Below the pieces are notes generated by a model. It was not told where the DNA came from. It did no database searches and saw nothing but the letters and a program-made list of their open reading frames with translations. The position numbers and the translations under genes were made by a program. Below, one piece after another: positions 14,640-27,673 of a stretch of 64,000 bases of DNA (positions within the stretch are counted from its first letter, which is position 1; each line of letters opens with the position of its first letter). The stretch is taken from NCBI GenBank assembly GCA_022316685.1, contig JAKJHU010000062.1, positions 779,001-843,000 on the forward strand. The letters are read 5' to 3'. This DNA comes from Progne subis subis (lineage: Eukaryota > Chordata > Aves > Passeriformes > Hirundinidae).

Positions 14640-15006
14640 GCTACAGTTGGGATTGTTCAGCCTGGAAAAGAGAAGGTTTAGGTGTAACCTGATTGTGGCC
14701 TTCCAGAACACGAAGGGAGCCTACAGAAAAGATTGAGAGCAACTATTCCTAAGGGCCTGGAGGTACAGGACAAGAGGGAATGGCTTCAAACTGACAGACA
14801 GTTTGACAAACAGGTTTAGATTGGATATTAGGAAAAAATTCTTCCCAGTGAGGGTGGTGATGCCCTGGCACAGGGTGCCCAGGGAAGCTGTGGCTGCCCC
14901 ATCCCTGGAAGTTTCCAAGGCCAGGTTGGATGGGGCTCTGAGAAACCTGGGACAGTGGAAGGTGTCCCTGCCCATAGATGATCTTTAAGGTCCCTCCCAA
15001 CCCAAG
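14640..15006 (+). mobile_element. CR1 LINE 3' end, 5'-truncated
   Basis: Reads like the plus-strand CR1 3' terminus in consecutive order: cagcctggaaaagagaagg, aacctgattgtggccttcca, ttagattggatattagg, agggtggtgatgccctggca, ccatccctggaagtttcc, gatggggctctgagaaacct, and finally gatctttaaggtccctccca. CR1 copies are normally 5'-truncated, and this keeps only about the last 370 bases. It lacks the usual terminal 8-mer repeats. It sits inside PLEKHA5 intron 3, antisense to the gene. Confidence 0.9.
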
Positions 15007-17849
15007 CAGAGCCTGAAGAAGATCCACTGTCATCCTTCCCCTTTTCTGATTACATATTTTATACTGTCAGCACTTAAAAGCGGCCTCAATTCACCATTGC
15101 TTCAAGCCTGCTCAAAAATTGCACATCAAACAGTGGCAGAGACCAAATGCTGCTTTGACAAATGCAGCCTTTGACATAACTTTTAAGTTATGTCAAATTT
15201 CCCATGTTGTTTCCTGGATTCCGATTTCTTCAGCTATTACAAGGAGTTCTGCAAGAATTAGGTCCCGAGAGCTTTTTGTAGAGAATGAAAAACAGAAAGC
15301 TGCACCCCAATAATTTTTGATGTGGACATGCCATCACATTAGATTTGGTGCAAGTAATTATGTGGGCTAAAAAGCCTGCACAGAAAACAAAACCTATTTT
15401 TAGGTAAAAATAGTTTTCAAGTGTCACTATTGTATGCAGAAGAATTTTAAAGTAACTGCACAGGAAGCTGTAGTCGCTCTGGAGTGGACTCCATTTTCCA
15501 TTTAGATTTGCTTCAGAAGACTGTAGATTTTTGATTTTTTTCAAAGTTCTGTTCATGCTTTTGCTGTCAGCAACCTGGCTTAAAAAGCTGAAGGCAGTGC
15601 CAAGATACTGGTTGCTGACTTCTCTGCCAAACAATTCTTCTATTGTTTCTCAGGATTTAAACTGACTTCTTTTTGGATAAAGGAGTAGTCACAAACCAGT
15701 CCAAATTAAAGAGCCTGAAAATTGGGAAAGCATGGCAAGATCTTTATCAGCATTTGGAAACTCACTCAGCTATTCTTCAGTCTTGTTATTTTCTTATTCT
15801 CTCTTCAGAAATGGATAACCATGCAAAAAAAGCCACCAAACGCCTTTAGAAGCTTCGCTGAATACCTGGTAGGATTTAACTGAAGCAGTGCCACTAGAAG
15901 CTTCACAACCTAATTTCTGGTGATGAACAACTAAAATGAACAAACCTGGTTTTAAAAGTGTTAAGTTTCCAATATTCTTGTTACTCAGTTCTCCCTTGTT
16001 TACTCAATCACATGAAAACCCACGTTTTCAGGGCTATTAGATACTTGTTCCTAATCTTGCTCCCGCCAGCCCAAATGTGAAATCATTAAAAGCACATAAA
16101 TCCTACAGCAGGAATCCAGCTGGTGGTACACTAAGCAGCTTTCACCAGCTAAATTCTCTTTATAACATTTTCTTCATATTTTAAAGATATTCCAGTGGCA
16201 CATCCAGCAAATTTAGGAATTGATTCCCATCCTTTGCCAGAGTTTACAAGCCTATCCCCATAAATGCAGTTTAACAGCAACCCCCAACATTTATGTCAGG
16301 CCAGTAATCTGTATTTCCACTCTTCCAAACATCTAAAAAGGAACACCACCACAGGTTTTGTGTTGTTTAATAGCATGAGAAAATACTGAGCCTAAAACTC
16401 CAAACCTTTCACAGAAACTTCTTGTCCTCCAAACCCTTTTGGAGTTGGGTGCATACAACCTAGGGTGATTTACAATTAGCAATACCAAGGTAAGTATTGG
16501 CTTTCAGATTTTACGAATATGCAATTCTGTATTCTGACATTATCTTAGGAAAACAGAAATTCATTTTCAGAGTTGACCAACATTGAGATCCATGTATAAA
16601 AAAGCTTCTGGATTCATCACTCAAATAAATTCATAGTTTCATTTAACTCATAGTGAAAAGGAACAAAAACCCACATCCATAACTTTTGAGATGAATGTTG
16701 TCTAAATTATGATTAAACCTCTACCACATTTATATCCCACTTGTTACATTTTCCAAACAGTTTATTTCTTGAGAGAATAACATAGAAAAGGTAGTTATTT
16801 CCTAATAATCCAAGTACTGATCTAGAGTTGAAGAAAAATCACTTTTCAAATGCCCATGTGCTTAGATAAAACAGATCTTTTGAGAAGAAAGGGAGAAAAA
16901 AGAGGTTTTCTTTTCAAATAAGTAAATATTTCATCATTTAGACTGTTGTAAGCATCTTACTCTACCCTCCCCAAGCTTGTATCGTCTAAATTAATCTCCT
17001 ACTATCTCTAAAATGATCTCACAGGATTTCTGAAAGCAAGTACAAGTTTAATACTTCAAATCCATTTATAACCTGAAAAACAATTCAGCTTTAAAATCTC
17101 TTTGCCAGGTTCCAACGTACTCACCCAAACCCCTTCGTGCAAAAAGTCAATTGCGCCAGTCTGAATCGATACTCAGCCAGCAGCTAATGATTTCATAACT
17201 TATGTTTCTCTCATTACATCTCTCCACATAGTAAAGCTTCAGTAGGAAGATCAGTGAGATTTTCCTGTTTACATAGTTTATTTTCAAAACAAGTTGAAGC
17301 CAAAACATTACTACAAGCAAACGATTAAGTCTTCCCATGCAGCAACGCTTTGTGCACACACAGCACCCATCAAAGCTCTAGTGATAACATACCAGAGATA
17401 CTCTGCAAGACCGTTTCTAAGTACCTGCAGCACCATCATCAAAACAACACTCCTCTCCTTTACTCCTAGTAGATTAATATTTATACCCCGGTGAATAATG
17501 CTGCTGCTGAAGGAGGTTGTGTGCACACAGCAGTGCTGTGACCAGCAGCAAAGCCCTGGGACAGCCCACCAGGACAGGAGGGATGCACAGGGATGCCTCG
17601 TCTTGGCAATTACGACACTCACTGGTGGGACAGCCAACGCAGGGAGTGACCACAGGATTCCATGACTGCAGACTTCCAGCCCACACCATCCCCAGCTACA
17701 CTTGGCACGTGTTTTCAGCCACTTCCCTGTACGGCAGCAGTTTCTTCCAGACCTTTGGAACATCAGCCACAAGGGCCAGCTCTTCTTGATTCGTGATTCC
17801 TCCTGGTAGTCCTCTTATTGGAATGTAAAGCAAATATGTTGTTTACGTG

Positions 17850-18090
17850 CCTTTCTACCATTTCTAACTTTGAAGACTCTCCACATCAGCCCTCAGTGAG
17901 GTATTCCAGGCATTCCTCAAATGAAGCTTTTCCATCTTTGATCACCCTTGTCAAGCTCCTCTGTGTCTTCAGTTCCATGGCATCATTTTCCTGTTAAACC
18001 AGTACTACTTTAGCATGAAGCTATGCTTGTATTTCTAGACGTGCCAAACTGGAACAATATTATTTCAGATGTCAGGCCTTTAAAGATACA
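17850..18090 (-). mobile_element. Old CR1/L3-like fragment
   Basis: Contains tttgatcacccttgtcaagc followed by tcctctgtgtcttcag, and then gtgccaaactggaacaatat with tatttcagatgtcaggcct. These follow the order of a minus-strand CR1 (consensus: tgatcaccctcgtc, ctcctctgga, aactggacacaatattccag, gtgtggcct). Divergence is high, so it is an old insertion. Confidence 0.55.
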
Positions 18091-18697
18091 TGATTTTCCC
18101 AGCTGGAGTCTGAGTTTAAGAAACCTGTTTTCTCTGCACTGTGGATGAAAGCCACAGCTCCTGCTTCTTCTCCTAAATGAAAGTGATAAAATATAATCCC
18201 AATATCAATAGATTACATTTTTTCCCATCCTGAGGGCATGCAATTCTGTCAATTCATAAGCTTAGCATCATGAACATACCTGTTGAATTTGAGCAAGTAG
18301 TGCTGCCTTTCAAGCAAGAAAAGGGAATCTTGTTAAAAAGAGCCAGAAATCCTTGAGTGAAAAGGTCAGTGAAAAGCAGTGGCATTGTGACAAAAAAGAA
18401 CACACCTAAGAATCAAAAAGAATTATCTCCTTCTTCCTTTCCAAATCAAATTATTAAAAAAAAAAAAAACCCAAACACTCTCCTGAACAGCTTAGGACTC
18501 TCTAAGCACTAGAAATACCAATAAGGCAGCAAATTGATACAGATACATGAAAAGTTTTTTTTAAATGCATGCAGAGTTTCCTCGCTCAAACCACAAGAAG
18601 ATCCATTCAAGAAGCAACATTTTCTCCAAGTTTATTTCAGCAAAGTGGAAATAAAAGATTCAATTAAGATACTGGCTCAAAAGGAGACATAAAGAGG

Positions 18698-18747
18698 AAA
18701 AAAAACCCCAAAAAAACAACAAAAAAAACCAAACCCAAACAACCAAC
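18698..18747 (+). repeat. A/C-rich simple tract
   Basis: Irregular runs of A with CCCC, CAAC and CCAAACCCAAAC units, 50 bases, within intron 3. Confidence 0.85.
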
Positions 18748-21700
18748 TGATCCAACTTCGGAAAGTCACCACTAAAATTCAGGACCTGGTGGCTCCATAA
18801 GCTGAAGTGATAAAATAGCATCTATTATCTGCAAATTGCTTTGTAGAGGTTCAAATCACATCAGGGAACAAAAAAAATAGGCAAGCTGTTATTTAACTCA
18901 AAGTTAAATTTTAATTTTAGTGCCCGCTTCACAAAAATCTGTACCATAATTCGAAACAGTTGGGATATATTTGAAAATCTTTGAAAGTCTGAAAGAACAT
19001 GGAGCTTATAACTCTTCTGTACTGTGTGTTACAGCTGAATTCAGTATTCACCTTGACACGTCTCAAGTGAGAGGGCAATTTTTTTTCTAGTTATCTAAAA
19101 TAAGAAACAGATTGTTATATTTTTTAAAATTCAATTTCTAAAGGAAACAGTGGTAAAATCTGCAAAGAAAGGGATTTCAATGTTCAAGCTGGTACCTAAA
19201 GACTGAACACCACGTTTCAGCTAAAAAGATAAAAACCTTGAACCAGTATTAACACTACACAGATGCTTTTTTTGGTTATTACCTTAAGTTTGAAAAGGCC
19301 CTCTCCACAGGCAAATGGAAAAAAAAAAAAAAAAATCAATTTAGTATTCAAAATAAGCAAGTATATAGAGGAAAAAACATTCACCAAAATAAATTCTCTA
19401 CAGAATGTCATTCCACATCTCTTTTTTTTTTTTTTTTTAATGCTGACAGAATATACAGAATAACCAAGAAAATATTTCAATTGGTCTCTAGCTTCATATT
19501 GTTCCACCTATTAATCTTGTACCACAAAGAAAACCTTTAATCTATTTTTGTGGCAAAACGACAAGCAAATGGTTAATTCTGGTTAGATTTTAAAAAATCC
19601 TTTAAAAGGGAGAGCTGAGCCATGTAAAATATTTAACACGAACCACTTCAGCTGCCTCAAAACAGGTTACAAAGATACATAAACTTTTGATGAATTCACA
19701 CTGTTCAGTTCATCTACTGCCAAGACAGGTCATATCTTGAAATCATTGCTGTTCTCCTCAGCTCTTGTATGTAAATTCCTGTCCTAATTTCATGTAGGGT
19801 GTTCATCACTCTCTCCTCAGCTGCCAGGACGGCTTATCAATCCTACTCCTGGCCATGTGGAGAAACAATCTTTCTTGCAGGTATTTTCTCTCCTCCATTA
19901 AAAGTTTTATTCTGAGGAAATGTGGCCATTTCAGAGGGATGCTGCCTCTTCCCACGGAGCTCTCTATTTACTGCTGTAACTCACAAAATGTTTACATTCC
20001 TACAGTTACTGATGCACATCAGCTCTTATTCTGCACCATTATATTTTTTTTTTTTTTGGGACTTGCACCTCCTCAGCTTTAGATGAGTCAGTTTCCCCCA
20101 AATTATTACCCTGGTCATTACCACACCACCAGGTGAATCATATGAGCATAAAGCAGGAACAGCAAATTACTGAAAACAAAATACCAGCTTCAAAGATCAT
20201 TCCACGCACAATATTTATATACTCTTCCTTATTACACCTCGAGAAAGTAAATATATATATATAAACTTATTAAATATCCAAGTAGAGCATACAAACTAGC
20301 AATGGTCTTACATAATTCACGGTGGCCCAAAGAATCACCAGAACAGCAACCAGAAATAGCTCAAAGCAATGTCACCAGAGAACTCCAGAACTAACATTTC
20401 CATGGTATTTTGTGCAGTACAAAGAATGGTCTAAAGAGCATGAAAAGCTGAGATGCTTTGAAAAGTGAACAAACAAGAGCAGTGGTTTTGTATGCAAAAT
20501 AATAAAAAAAAACAACAACAACAAAAAAAACAAGTACTTAAAAACACAGTAAACCCAGAGTTGCTAAATTATGGAAGCGTATTATGAAATTACATTCCAC
20601 TCCATTCCCACCTATTTTATTTGAGTGCTGAGTGCTAAGGATGTACCATTATGTGGAATTTAGTCAAGCAAATTTTTTTGTGTTTTACCATTTCAATACA
20701 TAACTTGCAAAACAACCAGTGAAATAGCCCAATTTATCTCTAAAAATAAGACCAGGGATTTTAGTGGCTCTTGATTATGTTTTCCTTACAAGGATCCTCT
20801 GCAGAAGAGTACAAGTTTCAGTTTAGAGCCCTGATAATTAGTGCCTGTGGGAATAAAGCAAATTATTTTTTCCACAGCAACATAATTTCCTGTAACTTTC
20901 ATTTTTACATGATGATATTTCAGTGGTTGCTCAGACATAAGATTTTACTGTCTATGGTGCGATCAGGATTTGAAACAATTATCTGCGTTCAGTTTCATCT
21001 CTCCTATTAAAAAAAAAAAAAAGTTAGGTTTATAGCTATTTAAAAACTGTATATGAAGAAAGAGTATTTGCCAGTAAGCTCCATATAATTTTAGGGATGC
21101 TAAAGAATTCCTCTGCTTCAGGATTCAATTATTTAAGATGACAAAAGCTGACAGATGCAGCGTTTAAGTGCACCTGGAGCAGAGGTGTTGCAGCCTCCTT
21201 GACGTGGATGAGAACTTACTGCCAGAACTCTGAGAATCCATCTTCACCATCTAGGAAGAGCTTCATCTACAGGAAAGGGGAGCAGATAAATTGCTTAAAT
21301 ACAGGGCTCAGAGCTGCCAGTGGTTTGCAGAGAGGCAGCACTACAGAGGTGACACCCCAAAGTCATCCCAAAGGTGCTCGGTGGACACGCTGAGGAAACC
21401 GCTGCTGTTATCAGAGCCCTTCATCAGTTGTTTTTTCACTCAGCAACGGGAAGAAACAGTTTCTTACAGGGCACAGAGCTGTAGAAAAGACAGCAGATGC
21501 AACCACCCTTTCCTACTGAAATGAAAAACATCAGCACTTTTCTTCAAGTTTTAATGATGCTGTGTTTCATCACCACACCTCATGAGGAGGAATCATTGAA
21601 CACTTCAAACAAAGCTTCTAAAAAAGACCAACGTTCTACTTGATTGAAAAAAAAAAAAAAACAATAGCAAAAAAATCCCAAACAAACCCTACATTCCCTT

Positions 21701-24700
21701 GTAGACAACCCAGCTGAGATGTCTACAAGGCTCTTTCCTTGGATCTTTTCCAAAATAAATGCTGGGGTTACAGAATTAGACCAGGAAAATCAGTGATGCA
21801 ATGATGAGCTGAGCAGACCTCGTGTCCTTCACTCAGGCAGCTCCAGAACTCAAACCAGAGCCAATCCAGATGGTGAAGTTAGGCACTTATTGGTGTTTAC
21901 AACACCCTCGTTCCCTGACTTTAGAAATTCAACAGCATTGCTGCAAAGTGGTGGAAAAAAACAAACGAGGCTCACAAATCCCAGCTAGTCACATGCCAGA
22001 CTTCTTGTAATCCTGCTGATGAAATTCCCATCATTTTCAAATGGACTTTGGGTACTGGTATTACATCAACAACAACAAAAAAACTCCACACGTACATTCT
22101 TACATTCTTTTATTAAGTAACAAAAATAGCTTTTCATTTATTTTAAAAGAAAGAATAGAACTGCTAGATGAGCCATTCCTACTCCTTCACAGCCAACAGC
22201 CTAAGCTTTCACTTGAATATTTTAAACAATGGCCTACCAGCACGCACGTGTTCATGTTTTTCATTTTTAGAGATGAAAGGTATGAAATGTTGCTCTCCCA
22301 AGTAAATTATTTCTAGTAAAAAATGCTGTCCAATGGCACAAAACTAAGTATTAATAAAGCTGTTCAAGGAATGCTTTTTAGTGCTATTCTTGAAAGATAG
22401 TTTTACACTCCGTAATACATTCAACTTTGCTTCAGAATGAGTATTTCATAATGTATTCATTTGAACTTAACATTACTTTGCTTACATGACATCTACTAAT
22501 GCTTTTCATTTTAAAATCTGTTTTATTCTCTGTTCAGCACTGTAGTTTTTCATCAATACCTCTAACAGTTATTTTCAATACCCACTTTAATCCACTGAGA
22601 ATATCAAAGTGCAGCATTCAATAACCAAATATTCCTTCATCTGAGTATCATGAAGTCTCCCAAGCAAAACCACAAAACTTTACCAGGAACATAACAAAAA
22701 CATTGTGAAGCAGTAGGGACTTATCTAATAACCACAACTCTATTTATCTCCTCACAAAAAATAAAACAGCTTTGATTTTGTTTTAAAAAAAGCAAAAGTT
22801 CCCTGACCACAAGTCGTATTTTTCTGTTGTCATTTCACAGTGACATTACCACGACATCTTAAGAGACCTGGAGAGAAATGGAGAAAGAATTGGTCTTGCC
22901 ACGGCGTAGCCAACAGAAAATTCCAAAGAAGAACTCAACCCCTGGCTTGCCTATTAACATTCAGAGGTTATTTTCTTCTAATTTCATCAATTAGATGGAT
23001 TCTTCCCCAAACTAACAGCAGCCAGTCTTTCATAGACAACAGCCTGAAAGACAGATAGACCTAAGGTACGTCAATCTAATGACAGCGGCCCCACAAAGCA
23101 AAAACCCCTCGAGTTCAACTGTTAATCCCTACTTCCACTCCTCGTAAAACGAGAACTACTGGTCCCCAGCAGCACACGGATGCAAGCAGGTCCAGCTATC
23201 CTGTGGCAAATTAAAGAGCATCACTGATCTAAAGGAATCACAGGGAGCAATTCTCCCTCAAAGGAATGACCAGCAGGTTGTTTGAAGTATGGGAGAAAGT
23301 CATAAAGAGCAATTTGTTTTTGCTCTGCCATGTGAGTTTACCCCTGTCCTATTCTTTTTCAGGGAGAAAGGGAGGAGTGAAGGAGGTGGGGGGAAACACA
23401 GAGGAATAGATGGGCTCAAGATTTCATTTGCTGTTTACAGCACATTAGTTGAACGTTTAAGTGCCACTGTATTAAATATGTTGCAGGTGAGCATGCACGC
23501 ATCTCTTCCTCACTTTTTACAAATAAATCAATTAATCTAATCCATCAGTGTACAGAGAGAGGTTTCTAAACATATCTGTCAATTATCACAATTCTAGTGA
23601 GTGATAATAGCACACACTCTTTTACTTTAGGGAGAAAAAGTAATCTTAATTAAAGTTAAAAAAAAAAAAAATCTGTAAAGCTTAATATATAATTCAAAGT
23701 CTTGACTTTTCAACATTTAGCAGTTTATCCTGAGCAGGTTTTAATTTTGACTGAATAGCAGAAAATCCTGCTGGGTTCATTTCAGGCTGCAGGCATTTGA
23801 TACTGCACTGACCTCGCAGTATTTACATTCCCCTTAGGAAAATCTGGCATGCAGTCCAACTGGGGAAGATCATGTCTAACACTACTTGAGCTACCAGGGC
23901 TAGAAGCAAGCAGAGTAACAGTGAAAATAGTAGGGTGAACAATAAGGGCATGTATACAGAAATAAAATAAAACTGAAGAGAAAGAGAAGGTCAAACAGCA
24001 GAAGAAGAGAAGAACTGAAGAGACAAAGATTTGGAGACAGTTGTTATTCTGATATAAATAAATCCCTATTTTTCTTTTTTCCAAAGCAGTGGTGCAGAGA
24101 GGCTTTCAGACTACTAAAAAACCAAATTACTTCAGCTGAATGAAAATAAACTGATCAAGAAGACCTGAAGTATTTGCCTCTGATCAAAACAAATTAACAG
24201 CTGCCAACTGCTGCTTTGTCTGCATTGAGTTTGATTTTTTGTTGTGGTTGACATATCTATGTCAAATTTGGACAGAAAAAAACCCAGACCATAAAATCCT
24301 TCATAAGCTCTGCTTTTGACCATTCCGTCTACACTCCTGATAGAGACACTTGGTGAACCCAGCTGTTAAATCAAATCCAAAACCTGTCCACCTCCATTCA
24401 TTACAATTTAGGTCCTTACTGCTGCAAAGAAATTAGATAGGAATACAAGAGCCAATTTTCCACAAAGTCTACTCCAATTTTTCTTAGAGGTGCTTAAACC
24501 ATCTTCAAACAAGTGAAAAATTTTGTTTGCTCTTTACAGATTCATTCCGCCAGCAACATAATCTCCTATATACCAGGCCTGGTGAAAGTGTATGAGACAC
24601 ACAGGTTCTGAACCAGTGCCAAATTCATTTCTTCATCTCCTTGAGAAAATAAATAAAAGCCTTTAAGTTGCCAGAACTTTTAAAACCCTGTTTCCAATTG

Positions 24701-25951
24701 CACAAGGCAGTTTTTTTCAAGGAAAATAATAAAAGCAAGAGCTCTTATCTAAGTTAATGATGGCAATACTTGACAAAAGTGATGGTACCTTCAATCCTTG
24801 TTAAAAGTTTGAGAAGTCTCTGCACTAATGACTTAAAAACAGCATCACTAAAAGTCAGACAGGAATCACTGAGCAAAAGCCTTCTTCTCCTTTTTATTTA
24901 AAACCAGGGTGCTGATAATTCCAACCCCTGTGTGAAACACAGCAAACCCCACTTAGAACCTAATAGGACATCACCACTTGAATCAACAGACTGTTTTCTG
25001 CTTAGGTCTCAGCTCTTTTTCAGCAGGCAAATAGCAAGATTTTCAAAGAACTTGCATATCTGAACTCAAAAATGTTTTGAGGCAGCAGGCACCCAAACAA
25101 AAGATTCTAAGGAACAGGATAAAACGCTGGCATTTGAATTGCTGGATTTGATAGCGCTTTTTTGTTGTTTTGAACCGCAAAATGAGCAATCAGAGGCACC
25201 AGAAATCCCGAATTTCTTGTTAGACAGGTTTGGCACTCTCACCTGAAGCTGGATGAAAACCACAGAGCGAGCTCGATTCTGAAGCACATTGCAAAGTGCG
25301 TAGCTTAGAACGCAAGAATAAAGAGCGCTTCAGGAAAAGGTTCAGATTTTTATTATATTTTGAAAGTGAAGCAAAATGCAAATGTTCCAGGTAAGAAACT
25401 TGGGAGTGGGTGGTCTGTAGAAGAGGCATAAAGAACAATGTGTTCAGTGCATATATGTATGTGTGTATATGTGAGATATGAACACTAGTGGTAACAGGAA
25501 GACCCAAAGGATAGCCTCTCATCAAATTTGCATTTAAATAGAAGTCAACTTTACCATACTACTAGGCATCACTCATCTAAACAGTTCTAAAATATCACCT
25601 TTTATGCTGTTTACCATGTACTGTGCAATATATTCAGCTAGAAAAGTAGGCAAATTTAATGGTTTTGTAGTCAGTTTATCTGCTCTTAAGAACAAAAAAC
25701 TTTCCTCAGACCCTCCTCTTTGTGGTAATCACTACAGAGAAAGTTTAAACCTGGGAAATTTTTAAATTCGGTTTACAGGAAAAGAACCCTTTCATTTAGT
25801 TATTGAATTGTCAGACATGCAAGAGTTGCAGATAAAGAGATGCAAGGCTCAGTACAAAGGAAACAAAACACATTTTGCAGCACAGTGTTAGCACAATTCA
25901 CACCCTGCTTTCCTTCCAGCCTCATGCCCACTGCAGCTCAAGGCAGGGTTG

Positions 25952-26280
25952 ATTTTAATTTTAAAGATTATACATCCCATGTTTTTTACTCATCTCAAAA
26001 ACAGATTCTCAGAAATGATAAATGTCACAGACATTGGTCAGCAGCTGCATAATCTGCAGGATTTAATAAAAAACCTAGAGAATTTAAAAAAAAAAAAAAA
26101 ATCCAAAATGACAGAATTTTGCTGGTAGTACAGCTCAGAACAAAATCCAAAGCTGTGTTTTTGCAGGATTTGTGCAATTAGAATATCCTACTTATTCAGT
26201 GAGTAGTGAAGACGATAAAAGCATGCAGGAAATACTGGAACGGAAAGATGGCAAGGATGACATTTGAAATTGGAACTTTC
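25952..26280 (+). repeat. Local direct duplication, copy A
   Basis: About 330 bases that recur 1.4 kb further on (27371-27673) in the same orientation. Shared blocks include tactcatctcaaaaaca, gacattggtcagc, gctgcataatctgc, ccaaaatgacagaatt, cagctcagaacaaaatccaa and gcaggatttgtgcaatta, then gaaagatggcaa. The two copies differ by scattered substitutions and small indels, and copy A carries a longer internal A run. It lies in PLEKHA5 intron 3 and has no coding potential. Confidence 0.92.
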
Positions 26281-26708
26281 TTGCTGATTGCAGGGTTGTC
26301 AGCTCATTTCTACCTGGAGCTGAGCAAGAGCAGGGACAAAGCAGGAGCCAAGGCTCAGGGATCAGGAGATTCTGCTGCAGCCCCCAGGTGTGGGTGTGAA
26401 AGGAAAGAAACCCCAACCCAGTGCTTTTCACACACCACAAACTCCAGAGATGGCCCAAGACTCTCCTTGATGAGTGTATTTAGGCTCCCAAACTCTTCCA
26501 ATTCACTGTAGGACAATGTTAATAACTACCTCCTGTCTGACCTGGGGTAGCTTTAGTGAGCTACTCCTCCAAAATTCACTCTAATAGGGATATTTTTAGG
26601 TTTCAGTTCAAAGAGTTAAAGTTTATTGAATCAAAATTCAAATTATTTTAACTCTGCTGATACAACAAAGAAGATGGATCAATCAACAGAAGCTGAAATG
26701 TTATTAAT

Positions 26709-26771
26709 TAAAAACAAACAAACAAAAAACAAACAAACAAACAAAACAAAACAAACAAAAAAAAAACCCCA
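26709..26771 (+). repeat. (CAAA)n simple repeat
   Basis: Roughly 60 bases of CAAA and CAAAA units (acaaacaaacaaaacaaaac) ending in an A run and CCCC. It sits between the two copies of the local duplication. Confidence 0.9.
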
Positions 26772-27370
26772 CACAACCGAAAACCAACCATAAAAATTAA
26801 CACTTGTGTGCTTTAGCAACTGAAAACATTTCAGTGTTTCAGACCAGGTAAGCAACTGATACCCACATCAAGCAGAGAAGAAATGAGTTTGTACCACAAG
26901 AGAGATCTCAGATCACAACAGATGATATGAATATCTAATGAGCTTTAGCTTGCATCATTCTTCTGATTAAAATTCATCATTAAAATGAACACTTGATCTT
27001 ACGACATTGTTTGCTCAAGCATGAATTTTTGTTTGCAACTTTCTTTTTCAACCTTTGCATCAAACCTTATAAAAGACTTCAAACCAAGAGTTTTATATTG
27101 AACTAGAGGATTTTCCTTGTACGTCAAAAAATACAAAAGTAACCCTATAAAATGTTGTGAACAACATCTAAAATCCACAACAAAACTCTCCACCCCACAG
27201 TCTTAGCCATGAGGAAACCAAGTTAACCTTTTAGGTACTCAAATAAATCAGATTAAAAGGTTTTTCTCCTTCACTGTAAGCATTTGAGAGCACCAGGTGT
27301 TTATTCTTTTTGCTCCCAAAAATTTTATTTCAAAGAGAGATTTCTGTCCTTTTTACAAACCAACTTCATT

Positions 27371-27673
27371 TAAAAATTTTAGAGATTATACATCATGTGT
27401 TTTTACTCATCTCAAAAACAATTTTCAAAAATGATAAATGCTACTGACATTGGTCAGCCGCTGCATAATCTGCGGGACTTAATAAAAAAAAAAACTCCAA
27501 AATGACAGAATTGTGCTCGCAGCACAGCTCAGAACAAAATCCAAAGCTGTCTTCTTGCAGGATTTGTGCAATTACAGTACTCACTTATTCAGAGAGTAGT
27601 GAAGATGATAAAAGCTTCCAGGAAACACTGCAATGGAAAGATGGCAAAGATGGCATTTGAAACTGGAACTTTC
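27371..27673 (+). repeat. Local direct duplication, copy B
   Basis: Second copy of the 25952-26280 segment, same orientation, about 300 bases, beginning near agagattatacatcatgtg and ending at gaaactggaactttc. It lacks part of the internal A-rich spacer found in copy A. The spacing of 1.4 kb, with a CAAA tract between the copies, suggests an intrachromosomal duplication or two insertions of the same unlisted repeat family. Confidence 0.92.
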
